From assembly GCA_004431415.1 (NCBI GenBank), contig QPMI01000278.1, positions 1 to 64,000 of the forward strand: 64,000 nt of DNA. The letters are read 5' to 3'. Each line of letters opens with the position of its first letter. Positions within the stretch are counted from its first letter, which is position 1. Below are positions 23,901 through 34,235 of the stretch, piece by piece. A model generated the notes under the pieces. The model saw nothing but the letters and a program-made list of their open reading frames with translations. It searched no databases and was not told the origin of the DNA. The position numbers and the translations under genes were made by a program. The stretch comes from Cyanophora paradoxa. Taxonomy: Eukaryota > Glaucocystophyceae > Cyanophorales > Cyanophoraceae.

Positions 23901-24972
23901 CGCCCGCGCCGCCGCCTCCGCCGCCCCGCGCGCCTCCGCCGCGACCTGCCGCAGGGCCTCCCGCAGCGCCGCCGCCCGCTCCGCCTCGTCCGCCGCCTGG
24001 CCCGCCCCGACGGCCACCGCCGCCTGCTCGCCCGGCGCATGCGGCGGCCTCGCGCTGGGCGGGCGCGGCGCCGGCGGCATGGAGGCGCGCCGCTCGGGGC
24101 GGTTGGCCGCCGGGTTCCACGGCGCGCGCCCGGCCGCCGCGTCCCGCAGGTGGAGCCGCGGGGCGGTCGCCGCGATGGAGCGCGCCGAGGCCGCCGGCGT
24201 CGCCCCGCCCTCGAACGCGTGGCCCGCAAGCGAGCGAGCCCCGGCCAGCGGCGCGGGAGAGGCTCCCGGTGTCTGGCATGCGTGCGTGGGACGAAAAGAA
24301 AATCACGAGCCGGGATCGCAGCGGGCGCACGGAGGGGCCCGGCGAGGGCGCGAAGGAGGCGGGGGTGGCGGGCCCGGTGCGGGGCTTGAGCGGCGACGGC
24401 GAGATGTTGAACGCCCGCACCTGCGCAAAGATGAGCTGACGGGCGGGCAAGTGCTCGCAGGGCGCGGCGCGGGGGCGCACGAAGTCGCGGCGCTCGACGA
24501 GGCCGTCGCGGTTCGAGTCAAGGGAGCGCAGCAGCTCCTCCAGCTGCTCCGGCGCCGCCGACGGGAACATCGAGCTGCATATATCGCGAAGGAGAGCAAC
24601 GGGGACGTGCCGCTGCGTCCCCGCCTCCTGAAACAGCCTCCTGCAGGCCAGTCGCCCCGGAAAGCTCGAGGAGTGCAACAGAAACCTCGTCGCCCTCACG
24701 CACCTCACGAACGGAGGCAGCTCGTCGATCTCGACGTCGTCGTCTGAATCCTCCAGCTCCTGCGCGCCGCCGCGTGAAGAAAGCCGATAGTCGGAGCGCC
24801 TAGGCATCGACGGCGACATTTCGCGGTTTTCGAAACGCGAGCGGGATAATGCGTGAACCTGCGCCTTCAACCGAGCAAAGTCTTCGTCGCCCAGCGAGCC
24901 CCGCGCGCGCTCAATCGACGGCGCCGGCGAGCCGCGCGCGCGCTCAGCCGGCGTCGACGGCATTGACGGCAT
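20992..24972 (-). CDS. EF-hand and coiled-coil protein, complete copy (unit A)
   Basis: The start is at 24,972 (MPSMPSTPAERARGS). The first large exon encodes an EF-hand: VALLRDICSSMFPSAAPEQL is followed by the loop DSNRDGLVERRDF, with Ca2+-ligand positions D, N, D and a final acidic position shifted by Arg-Arg-Asp, so the loop is near-canonical. Downstream exons encode a long Ala/Glu/Arg coiled coil (ERAAALREALRQVAAEARGA and following), HEQACDIRRDLDAAR, VPLLEREVARLAALLAAR, a Pro-rich linker, and around 22,500-22,000 MPRLKAAQIVYRTMPYPSVD with LHFFFEREAALSAAAALLAL. The end is approximate: the last plausible exon reads EMVHRIYG and stops at 20,992. It converges on the ACT gene and diverges from the RRM gene. 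The product name is not known. Confidence 0.6.
21092..21762 (-). repeat. About 168-bp tandem repeat, four copies, at the 3' end of the EF-hand gene
   Basis: Copies begin at 21,092, 21,263, 21,430 and 21,598 (CGCTCGACCTCTGGGGGCGT), with periods of 171, 167 and 168 bp. On the minus strand each unit carries a C-rich block, an acceptor (CGCCCCCAG), a 10-base AGGTCGAGCG and the coding-like GALDDRYEPWAALRSAAA. The array therefore multiplies an intron plus an exon-like segment near the C-terminus. Copies differ by single bases in G runs. Confidence 0.85.
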
Positions 24973-25437
24973 CGAACGCAGGCGGTGGTGCTGGAAGACA
25001 GACGCGATGATGAGCTGCGCACATCGGGAGTGAGGAATTCGAAGAACAAGCGCGGGATGCGTACGCGGCCAGCATACGCGCACGTAACCCGCTCCAGACT
25101 TCTCACGCACCCTTTCCGAGGTGCCCGAAGCGCCGTACGGCGGCGCGGGATGGCCCGCTTCCATCACTTCCCTATCGCTTCCTGTTTTTGCGGCACCCCC
25201 CCGGCCCCCCAGGCCCCAGGGCCCAGGAGAGCACCGAGAGCAGGCCAGGTCAGGCCTGCCAGGCCGGGCAGGCCCTGCCAGGCCAGGCCAGGCCGCCGTG
25301 AGGCATTGGAGGGCAGAACCGGCGCCAAGATGTCAGCGCGCCTGCAATGCTGGTGGGTCCGGCTCTGCGGTCGCTTGGCCCGCCTCCGCGCCTCGGAGGG
25401 TCCCGATCTGAGGCCGTGTTATCGCCACAGCACGGCA
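24973..25437. promoter_or_regulatory. Divergent promoter region between the EF-hand and RRM genes (unit A)
   Basis: About 465 bp separates the divergent start codons. It includes a CAGGCC/GGCCTG-rich block at 25,200-25,310 with several overlapping palindromes (AGGCCTGCCAGGCC type). The same layout is present in unit B (47,375-47,848), where this block has one extra repeat. No TATA box was recognised. Upstream in-frame ATGs for both genes lie in this stretch, so it may partly be coding or 5' UTR. Confidence 0.5.
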
Positions 25438-27303
25438 ATGCCGGATACTCTGTCATCCAACCGGGGATGGCGGGGCCGCCGGGGTGAGCCGAGACCCAGC
25501 GCCGCGTCTTCGAACGCGGTATCCGACGAAGTCAACGCCGCGCCGCGCAGGCGAAGTCACAGGCGAAGACTTCGCCCGGCAGGTTCGACGCCGCGCAGGC
25601 GAAGTCACTGTACATCGGCAACCTCTACCCCAATGTCAGCGAGGCTCTGCTCTATGACCTTTGCGCGACCTTCGGATCAGTTGAGAATGTCAAGCCGATA
25701 AAAGACAAAGCGGTTTGCACGCCCGCTGCGCTAAGAAGGCGGCGATGGAGATGCAGCGTCGCTGACGTGCGCCGCGCCGCGCGAGGAAGACCGGCAACAG
25801 TTCCGGCTACGGGTTCGTGGACTTCTACGATAATACCACAGCGGGGCTCGCCTTGCAGGCGCTGAACGGGCGATACGTCTACGGATATGTGCGTTCTGCA
25901 GTTTCGCGTCGCGCCGGCCGCCTCCCGCCCGCGTTATGACCGCCGCGGGTCGCAGGACCTGAAAGTGAACTGGGCCTTCGCCGGCGGGCAGCGGGAGGAC
26001 ACCTCGGGTGCGTCGCCGGCCTCCCACTCGCTCCGCGGCGGGGAAGGAACGGGCGGGGGCGGGGCAGGCCACTTCCACATCTTCGTGGGGGATCTGAGCT
26101 CGGACGTGGACGACCGGGCGCTCTTCGGCTCCTTCCAGCAGTTCGGCTCCATATCGTGCGCGCCCCGCCGCCTCTCTCCGCCTGCGCGGGGCCGCCCGTT
26201 CTGAGGCGCGGGGCCGGCGGCACAGAGACGCGCGGGTGATGTGGGACCAGGCGACGGGCCGCTCCCGGGGCTACGGCTTCGTCGCCTTCCGGCTGAAGGA
26301 GGTGCCTCGTACCCCGGCGACGACCGCGGGGCGCGGCGGCGCTGAGGCGCCCGGCAGGACGCGGAGCGGGCGATCGAGAAGATGAACGGGGAGTGGGTGG
26401 GGACGCGGCGCATCCGCGTGAACTGGGGCAACAACAAGGCGGGGGACGGGCGGCAGACGGGGGACACGCAGGACTACGCGAGCGTGGTGGCGGCGGCGCC
26501 GTCGACGAACGCCACGGTGTACGTGGGGAATCTGCCCCCCGAGGTCTCCGAGCAGAACATCCGCTCCGTCTTCTCCGGCGCGCCCGCCCGCACGCCCGCC
26601 CGCCGCCAGACGCTTTGCGGGGCGGGGGGTGACGGTGCGCGGCGGGGCGGGGCGCAGAGAACGGGTTCAACGACATCCAGGACATCCGCATCCAGGCCGA
26701 CAAGGGCTTTGCCTTCGTCAAGGCCCGCCCCGCCCCCCTCTGGCCCCGCGCTCCTTTTCCTTCCTTTCTCCCCTCTCTGAGGGGCGGGGCAGATGAGGGA
26801 CCACGAGCGCGCCGCCCGCGCCATCGTCGCCATCCACGGCCGCACCATCGCCGGCCGCTCCGCCCGCGTCCGCCCCGCCCCGCTCCGCACCGCGTTGCCC
26901 TGCCCCCCGGCCGCTTAGTCTCTCGCCCGGCGGCGCAGTGCTCGTGGGGCAAGGAGAAGCTCGGGCCGGCGACCTTCCCCAGCGGCCCGCCGCTGCCGGG
27001 CGCCTACACCACCACCGTCGCATTTCCGGGCGTTGCATTGTACCCCTCGCCCTCGGGGGGCTACTCGGCGCCGCCGGGGGCGTACGACGCGCAGGCGGCG
27101 GGGGCGTACGACCCGCAGACGGCCGCCGCCTACGCCGCGTACTACGCGCAGGTGCGCCCCGGCCCGCCCCGCCCGCCCCCGGCGCCCCCGCTGAGCCGCG
27201 CGTGCAGTACTACCCCCAGTACGCGCAGTACGCCGCCTACTACGCGGCGGCCGGTGCGGGGACCCCGCGCAGAGCCAGGGCCCGCCGCCGCCCCGAGCAA
27301 GTA
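25438..27303 (+). CDS. RNA-binding protein with three RRMs, TIA-1/RBP45-47-like (unit A copy)
   Basis: The start is taken at 25,438 ([11 protein letters not shown]). RRM1: [20 protein letters not shown] (RNP2) and [12 protein letters not shown] (RNP1), then [11 protein letters not shown]2: [20 protein letters not shown] and [18 protein letters not shown]3: [20 protein letters not shown] and ADKGFAFVK, then SARCSWGKEK. A Tyr/Ala/Gln-rich tail follows. This is the layout of TIA-1/TIAR, Pub1 and plant UBP1/RBP45/47, nuclear-cytoplasmic proteins that bind U-rich RNA in splicing and stress granules. The intron after SSNA is 82 nt here and 36 nt in unit B, both GT-AG and in frame. Two single-base losses in G and C runs near 27,255-27,295 shift the tail past the stop used in unit B, extending the frame to 27,735; this is a real change or an assembly error. 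Confidence 0.8.
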
Positions 27304-27809
27304 GCCCCCGCGGCCCGCGCCACGCCCTCCACTTCCCGAGGCCCCCGCCCCGCACCTCCCCAGCTCCGCCTTTCGGCGCCCGCCCGAGCCTCTCTCCCCC
27401 GGCTCCCTTCCCCAGGTCCCGACCCGCCAAAGACCTCCTATGCCCTCCCCGCCGCGCACCCTCCGCCTCCGCATCTCCACTGCGCCCGCCCCGGCCCTGC
27501 CGTCGCCGTGGCACCACCCCGCCCCTCCGCCCTACGCGCCTCACGCCCCGTCCTCCAGCCCTTGATTGACAGCATCCTACATCGATTGTCACAAAGCCAT
27601 CATATTAACTTGCAGTGCGATGTTCCGACGTTCCATGCATTCATCAACCCACTACCGTGCATTCAGCCCGCCGGCGCCATGCATCCCATGCTCTCAGTTC
27701 CAGTGCACGGGGTCCACCTGGCTTGGCATCACTGAGTCATGATCATCAGGAGTCGGTGACTCCGAGGGGGCCCGGGGGATGAAGCCGAGGTCGGGGGTGT
27801 ATTGGGACG
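27304..27809. other. 3' flank of the RRM gene (unit A)
   Basis: This C-rich stretch (27,304-27,540) is followed by AT-richer sequence with TGATCATCA palindromes. It is probably the 3' UTR and the convergent spacer to the next minus-strand gene. The equivalent region in unit B is 49,680-50,244. No gene was seen. Confidence 0.5.
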
Positions 27810-29682
27810 TTACCAGCAATCTAAATCTACTAGTACTTCCATAGCACACATGTACATATCTTCCGAAGTTCTCAGAGCAAGGACTAGCCTCGTGCGTCGT
27901 GTCTGCACACTGGCACCACGATAGCTCTCGTTCACTACTTTGGTCCTCTGCATCATTGCATGCTCTGCAAATGGATCCTCTGGGCGTCTTCCAAAATCTG
28001 GCTTCCGAAGTTCAGCCAGTGCCGACGCTAGCGCTGTGGTATTGGCAGAAACGTGAAGGAAACGATGGTCCAGACTATGACTCAGTGAACGGAACAGGGG
28101 CACTGTGACACTGCTGTCGCAGCGGCCCTGTTGGAGGGGAACTTCGGAAGGACCCGTGACCTCTAAGTTCTGAGCAGGAAAGGGCAGGTTTAGCTATAGC
28201 CTAGTAGGTTACAATTACGTACTACGGTACACACAGTAGAATTTGAACAGGCCTAGGCACGCAATGCTTCCTCTGATATCGATCATGAGACTTGGAAGGG
28301 GGGCGACATGCTAAAGACGATATCGATGCTCTGCCCTATTCTATCCAATACGATGGGGGGGCGGGGGGGGGGGCGGGAGGGGGAGGGAGGGGGCCGGGAG
28401 GAGGGCTCTTGTGGGCTGGGTGAAGCCTCTTGAAGAGAAAGGAACGAAGAGAGGGGTGGAAAAGGGTCTCAGAGGCCAATGAATTGAAGCTAGCTGTCTC
28501 GGCCCGAGTGCCCACCGCTAGACCACCACCACCGCCGCCTGGAGCGCGGGGAAGCGTGCGATGAAGATACATCCGAGCTCTGCCTGGTCCGATTTCCGAA
28601 AGGCTTAGTCCACGTAGGCTTATCTCTCGACTTGACACAGATGGACACCTTAGTTATATCTCTAGCCATTTGTCTCGGTGTGTGCGAATTCATTTATAAA
28701 GGGCCTCTTCCAAAATCTTGCTTCAGCCAGTGCCGCTGTGGTATTGGCAGAAACGTGAAGGAAACGATGGTCCAGAATATGAGACAAAGTAAAAATACTG
28801 TCAGCACCTAAAACGAGAATATCTATCTCACGAGATGCGAAGTCCACGTGACAAGCGAATGACGGCGGGGGTCGCAAGGGCTACCCCCAAACCACGGAGG
28901 TATTTGTTGTCCAAGAATTCGCCTGCAGTACAGAACAAACCTGACAAGTTGAGGAGAAATTCACCCCGAAGGTCGGCGTTTGACTGCCATGAAGCGCTCC
29001 AGTTTATCGGGCAAGTCCATGATGAAGTCCACGGTTCTATCAAGAGCATTGTCGAACCACCCCCAACGTGCCTAAACACAGCAAGACAGCGCTGGTTGGA
29101 TACTAGAAGGAGAGAAAAAGAACAGGCTGGGGAGGGTGGCAAGCACCTGTTCAAGTTTGACGCCTTGCTTCACGCCTTGCTCCATACCTTGCTTGAAGAG
29201 AGCGGCCTCGCGGGGCGTGCGGGGCTGCAGGCTCTCGGTTTTCCCTTCGTCCTAGTAACTGTGTTAATGCGAGCGCGCACTGGCGCGCGATGCAAGGACA
29301 GCTGGAAGCGCCGCGGACGACGCGGACCTGGTGCTGTGCACGTGCATTTCCAGCTGGCTTGCCAGAAAAGTTGCGGGCCGTGACTCTGCGAGGCTGCAGA
29401 AGATCTTACGCTTAATTAACCGTATCCTCGATCTCCCAGGGAAGGCTCGCAAGCGCACAGATACCTGCTGCAGTCTGCTGGCGCGCTGCTTGACCGCGCG
29501 CGCGTCCATGTGCTTCTGCAGAAGGCTTGCCTCTGACAACCGGAACGCACCGTCTACGGAGATGCAAGGACAGCCCGAGCGCCCTGAAAGAAGAACACGC
29601 TAGATGGAATGTCTCGGCGCTCAAGGCGCTTTTGGTTGAGGAAGCTGCGCTCAACTACGCTCAGCAGCACCGCCGGACTCCG
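27810..29682 (-). CDS. Unidentified multi-exon gene (unit A copy)
   Basis: I do not recognise the family. Minus-strand exons with good splice sites include LSVVERSFLNQKRLERRDIP (about 29,660), DGAFRLSEASLLQKHM (29,550), an exon ending FKQGMEQGVKQGVKLEQ before a GTGCTT donor (29,145), and WFDNALDRTVDFIMDLPDKL with ERFMAVKRRPS (about 29,075-28,975). Further exons lie near EFLDNKYLRGLGV and two related segments carry LDHRFLHVSANTTA (about 28,070 and 28,770). The G-rich block at 28,355-28,400 would be an intronic C tract on the coding strand. The gene diverges from the cystatin-like gene. Unit B has an extra exon pair and an expanded GVKQ repeat. The 3' end is the least certain part. Confidence 0.42.
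27990..28790 (-). repeat. Internal direct repeat of about 90 bp, two diverged copies
   Basis: The segment at 27,990-28,085 recurs at about 28,710-28,790 with small deletions; both share TGGCAGAAACGTGAAGGAAA and the flanking bases. On the minus strand both encode LDHRFLHVSANTTA. The same pair exists in unit B (about 50,355-50,450 and 51,085-51,165), so it predates the duplication. Confidence 0.8.
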
Positions 29683-29766
29683 AATGCCGACTCGGTCGGT
29701 ACCCCCCGGGGGCAGAGCACTGAGAGCAGTGGGCCCAGGGCCCAGACTTCGCTCAAGTTCGCTGAG

Positions 29767-30307
29767 ATGAGGAGACCGGCGCTGGCGTTCGCGCTGTTGA
29801 TAGTAGCGGTAGCGCTGGTGTACAGGGCGGAAGCGGCGGTGCAGCGGACTCCGGCAAGCCCGGAGGCGAAGGAAGTCGTCGAGGCGCGAGAGTTCGCGGT
29901 GCGTCCGACGTCCCAGCCGCGTGAGATCGACGTGCGGGGCGTCTGCTGGGTCTCTGATGGCTCGCGGCGTTGCGCAGCTGGCGGAGATCCGCAAGCTTTG
30001 CGCCTATTGCAGCGAGGCGTGGGACCAGTCGTACAGGAACCTCGCCATCACGCAGATCCACTCTGTAGAGACTGCGCCATCGGCGTTCCGCGACGGGCAG
30101 AACTACTTCTTCAAGCTGGACCTCGAGACGAAAGAGCCTGGGACGTACAAGGGGACGCACAGCGTGATCGTCTTCTCGAAGGAGGACGGCGGCTACAAGG
30201 GCATCAGCATCGACGAGTTCCCCAGATCAACTACGAGGAGGTGCCCGCGGCGCGCCTGTGCTCTCCTCCCGCTGCTCACTGCGCCCGCGCAGGTTTACCC
30301 ACTATGA
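29767..30307 (+). CDS. Small secreted cystatin-like protein, frameshifted copy (unit A)
   Basis: The model has three exons. Exon 1 starts at ATG 29,767 and encodes a signal peptide (MRRPALAFALLIVAVALVYR) and a short linker to REFA, ending at a GTGCGT donor. Exon 2 encodes LAEIRKLCAYCSEAWDQSYR, the segment DGQNYFFKLDLETKEPGTYK, GTHSVIVFSKEDGGYKGISI and DEF. A final mini-exon gives VYPL and stop at 30,307. The G-x-N-Y-F-F-K-L strand pattern resembles cystatin/monellin folds, but the canonical Q-x-V-x-G loop is not seen, so inhibitor activity is uncertain. Relative to unit B, one C is missing after DEFP (about 30,220), which changes the last coding residues. Confidence 0.6.
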
Positions 30308-30709
30308 TCCTGCTTTGCTTGTGGGTGCTTCTGTGTACATAGTGTATCGTTCCGCTCTTTCGGTGTCCTGCGGGCGAGCATGGCTCAAGAGCAGGGCGGG
30401 TAGGCCAAGTGGTTCCGGTGCACATCATGGCATCTGCGCCGCGGCCGGCACCGGTACCGGCCTCTGCAGTCGCTCATTCGCTTGCACGGCTATTCGAGCT
30501 GCCGGTGTCGTGCCAGTTTGGCTTGAACTCGAGGAACGAGCGCAGATTGAGCGATGCTCCCGCAGCCGGTCGTGCCGCCTTCCGTGTGCGCCCCAACACA
30601 TCATGGAACGAGAGGCGCCGGCTATGCATATATCTATGGGTGGATAAACCTTGGTGAAACGAGCTAAAGGGGTGGGTGCCCCTGGGGGGAGGGGGCGGGG
30701 GGGCCGTCC
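30308..30709. other. Convergent spacer (unit A)
   Basis: Four hundred bases lie between the ends of the cystatin-like gene and the minus-strand acidic-tail gene. A tRNA-like A-box similarity near 30,397 was considered and rejected. Nothing else is supported. The equivalent in unit B is 53,067-53,468. Confidence 0.45.
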
Positions 30710-31265
30710 TCAGCCGGAGGACTCGTCCATCTTGCCCTCCTCCTTCTCCTCCTTTTCCTCCTTTGCCTTCCCCTCGTCCGGGTTGTAGCGCTCCGACGTC
30801 TTCACGCCCGGCGCCTGCGCGGCCGCCGTTCAGAGAAAAAGAGGGGCAGGCGCGGGGCGAGGGTGGCCGGGGGCGCGCCGAGGGCCGCGGCGTCATCTCC
30901 TTGCCCTCATCGTCACTCTCCTCGTCCTTCTTCTCCTCGCCCTCGCCCTGCGCCGCCGGCCGTCAGCCGCCGCCGCGGGGGGCGGGCGCGGGCGCCGCGC
31001 CCCTGCGGCGATGTCCTCCTTAGAAAGCTGCGGACCGCGCGGCCGAAGAAGGATGTAGTGAGAGGACTCGGTCAGCGGTCGGGCGGCGACTCGGCGCTCG
31101 GGCGCGGCGCGTCCGCGGGAGAGGCCCGCCCGCAACGAGATCGACCGGAGAGATGTTGTAGAGCGCTCCGCGTGCGCGCTGCCGCCGGGCGCTCTCGAAG
31201 GTGCAAGGAATCCGCACGCCGCCGGCCGGCCAGCGCGGAGCCGAGTCAGAACGAGCCCTAAGCAT
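30710..31265 (-). CDS. Small gene with acidic, Lys/Glu-rich C-terminus (unit A copy)
   Basis: Family not recognised. The likely start is ATG at 31,265 (MLRARSDSAPRWPAGG), followed by GALYNISPVDL and a GTTGCG donor. Later exons read LSKEDI, then GEGEEKKDEESDDEG, then GVKTSERYNPDEGKAKEEKE with a tail ending GKMDESSG and a stop at 30,710. One junction seems to need a GC donor and another is unresolved. Acidic Lys/Glu tails of this kind occur in chromatin-associated and chaperone-like proteins, but nothing more specific can be claimed. An upstream in-frame extension to 31,490 is blocked here by TAG near 31,275 but open in unit B. Confidence 0.4.
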
Positions 31266-32639
31266 GCGCTACCCTTTCAACTTCCTTTTCTGCGCGAGGA
31301 ACGACGCGCGGCGCCGCACCTGGGCGCCCGGCTGTCGCTTGTCCGAGGTGCGCCGACGCAGGAGGAGCCCAAGACGCTGAATCCGATGGTTGTGAGCTAT
31401 CCACGTCGGAAAAGGTCGCCGGTGCAAGTTTGGTTGAGGACTCCGGCGTCCGCTCGGCTGCTGCTGGCCGCTCGGACGTGCGGACCGCAAACCTGCATGT
31501 TGGGACGGCCGAAACGCTCCCTGTGGTAGCGATCGGCGATAGTCAGCGGCTATCGGCCTGCGATCGGCGATCGGCGATAGTCAGCGGCACTGTTGATTAT
31601 GCGCATCACGAGCGCACCGAGAGTATCTCCGCTCCTTACGGAGGTCGGCTGAGCAACTGTGCCTGCGAGCAGACGGGCCCAGGCCGGCCGCGTGGCGCGT
31701 CCAGCATGCTGAGCAACTGTGTGCCTGCGAGCAGAGATCTCCGGGAGCAGACGGGCCTGCGAGCAGCTGTGCCGGCCGCATCGGTCGCCGGGGAGCTAGC
31801 TATCGCGTCCAGCTACCCCCCTGGTGCTTCTCATACGTATACGTGTTCTGTGCTCTCCCGGTCATCCGCCCGAATCGCATGGGCCAGGCTCATCCGTATA
31901 TACGTCGCGAACGCAGAGAAGCCGCGAAGCGGCGAACGAAGTGAGCTCTACCTGTGTGGTTCTTCAGAAGGGGTCGATTTTTTTCGCTAACAAAAACGGG
32001 TACAAGATTCACAAAAACTCAATCGAAAGATACGTCTAATCCCTGTTGCCGTCACGGTAGTGTTTTGTGACGCCGTCACGCCCAGGTAATCATTATTAAA
32101 TTAGAAGAATAATAATGGGTTAGGGCATTGAATGCAGCTCAGTGAAAATTCAGTAGAGTCACATGCGCAGCGATGATGCCCTAATTATATAACGCGCTAG
32201 GGATCCGGGATCCGGAGTCGAGGGAACGCAAATTTGGTGTATCCCCAGCCGACTTGTCTAAGTACCCTGGTCGCAGTGCCGCGCCGTCGGTGGTCGTTGC
32301 TGTGTAAAGGCCGGGCTGTTGTTTCGGAGGTCGTATGCGTGATCAGGTACGTCCGGCTTGTGAGCTTAGCGCAGCTTGTCGGAAAGGTCGAGCTGATTAG
32401 CGTGCCGTCTTGTCGCAGGTCTCCGGTTCCGGGGAACCATGTCCAAGGAAGTCGCATCTGCTGCGAAAGGCGTGAAACGAATGGTAGGCACGCTTGCGAT
32501 GTGATCGTGCTGACTACGCTCGGCTATCAGCGTTATCATCCCTCGCGGCTTCGCTCTTTCAGGAGAGCTGCCCCGCAGATCGAAACCATTAGCATCTCCT
32601 CGTTAAGCACTAAAACGCTATAGCCGCGAACGCGCGCGC

Positions 32640-33250
32640 GTACGTGGGCGGAGGCGCGGCGGGCGGCAGCACGGCTCGCCGGGCGGGGCGGAGGCGCGGC
32701 GGGCGGCGGAGCGGCGCGCCGGGCGGGGCGGAGGCGCGGCGGGCGGCGGCGTGGCTCGCCGGGCGGGGCGGAGGCGCGGCGGGCGGCGGCGCGGCTCTCC
32801 GGGCGGGGCGGAGGCGCGGCGGGCGGCGGAGCGGCGCGCCGGGCGGGCGGAGGCGCGGCGGGCGGCGGCGTGGCTCGCCGGGCGGGGCGGAGGCGCGGCG
32901 GGCGGCGGGCTCTCCGGGCGGGCGGAGGCGCGGCGGGCGGCGGCGTGGCTCGCCGGGCGGGGCGCATGTGCAGCGGGCGGCGGCGTGGCGCGCCGGGCGG
33001 GCGCAGGCGGGGCGGTCGGCGGCGCTGCTCACCGGCGAGGCGAAGGCGCGACGGGCGGCGGAGCGGCTCTTCGCGCGGGGCGGAGGCGCGGCGGGCGGCG
33101 AAGCGGCTCTCGGCGCGGGGCGGAGGCGCGGCGGGCGGCGAAGCGGCTCTCGGCGCGGGGCGGAGGTGCGGCGGGCGGCGGCACGGCTCGCCGGGCGGGG
33201 CGGAGGCGCGGCAAGCGGCGGCACGGCTCGCCGGGCGAGGCCTAGGGCGC
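32640..33250. repeat. GC-rich minisatellite, period about 60 bp, around ten copies
   Basis: Degenerate copies of a GGGCGGGGCGGAGGCGCGGC-containing unit run from about 32,650 to 33,250. Open frames on both strands (Arg/Ala/Gly- and Pro/Arg/Ala-rich) are by-products of the repeat and not genes. Confidence 0.85.
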
Positions 33251-34055
33251 GGCTAGAATTCGAACGCGGCAGGGCGGCGCGGGGCGAGGCGCGGTGGGCG
33301 CTTTTAGAGTCAGGCGCCGGCGGCCTAGAAGCTGTCTTAAGCTTCACGTGTTGCAATTCAGAACGTTTAACCCCCCTTGCGCGCATATCCTGATCATGAG
33401 ACGAGCAGGGGCGGGCGGGGGCGAGTCGAAGCCTTGAAGACCTAGTATATGCATGCTGCAATCACATAACTTAAGTAACAATTAGTAAAGGACTTGGTCG
33501 CCGATCTGGGCCGACCCCGAGGGGAGGTCAATCAACGTTAACGTTGATCATGAAGGCATCAAGGCATCTTCGAATTCAAGCTCGCGATGGGCGGCGCGCG
33601 GTGCGGCTCGCCGGGCGGGGCGGAGGCGCGGCAAGCGGCGGCACGGCTCGCCGGGCGAGGCCTAGGGCGCGGCTAGAATTCGAACGCGGCAGGGCGGCGC
33701 GGGGCGAGGCGCGGTGGGCGCTTTTAGAGTCAGGCGCCGGCGGCCTAGAAGCTGTCTTAAGCTTCACGTGTTTCAATTCAGAACGTTTAACCCCCCTTGC
33801 GCGCACATCCTGATCATGCATATGAGACGAGCAGGGGCGGGCGGGGGCGAGTCGAAGCCTTGAAGACCTAGTATATGCATGCTGCAATCACATAACTTAT
33901 AAATTAATTAAGTAACAATTAGTAAAGGACTTGGTCGCCGATCCGGGCCGAGCCGAGGGGTCACCGGGTCGCGCGCGGAGCGCGCGACCCCGAGGGGAGG
34001 TCAATCAACGTTAACGTTGAAGGCATCAAGGCATCTTCGAATTCAAGCTCGCGAT
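33188..34055. repeat. Direct repeat of about 0.4 kb, two copies
   Basis: 33,188-33,589 is repeated as 33,607-34,055. The second copy carries a small insertion with TAAATTAATT and a 58-base insertion that includes a perfect hairpin (33,966-33,990). Both end in TTCGAATTCAAGCTCGCGAT. The repeat includes the last minisatellite units, so it arose after the array. Confidence 0.88.
33966..33990. repeat. Perfect hairpin, 11-bp arms and 3-base loop
   Basis: The arms GGGTCGCGCGC and GCGCGCGACCC flank GGA. The hairpin is found only in the second copy of the 0.4-kb direct repeat. Confidence 0.8.
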
Positions 34056-34235
34056 CGCCGATCGCGAGTCGCGTATACGTACTAGTACTATATATAGCTA
34101 GCTTTCACTGCGTTCGCCCCCACTTGCCACCGGCAAGAGGGCACTTGTACCCCGATCTTCTTGTGATCAATGTGATGATGCGGTCATCGGGTCGCTCCGA
34201 TTCAGCAGGCTGGGAGCGGCGTACGCGTACTATAT

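Larger units (their letters stand above)
31906..34148. other. Unit A-specific block 1 (2.2 kb)
   Basis: This block is present only in unit A: unit B jumps from the base equivalent to 31,905 straight to 34,149 within TATATACGTACCCC. It contains low-GC sequence (31,980-32,200), a GC minisatellite and a large direct repeat, both listed separately. No transposon termini or target duplication were seen, so deletion in B is as likely as insertion in A. Confidence 0.8.

Noticed and set aside
16225-24500. Many very long overlapping frames on both strands in the GC-rich region
   Set aside because: At this GC content stops are rare. Only segments with family motifs and splice sites were kept.
30397-30500. 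tRNA-like A-box (TAGGCCAAGTGGTT) near 30,397
   Set aside because: No cloverleaf, no proper B-box at the right distance and no anticodon arm could be drawn.
32640-33460. Long Arg/Ala/Gly and Pro/Arg frames on both strands
   Set aside because: They are open only because the GC minisatellite lacks stop codons; both strands and several frames are open equally.
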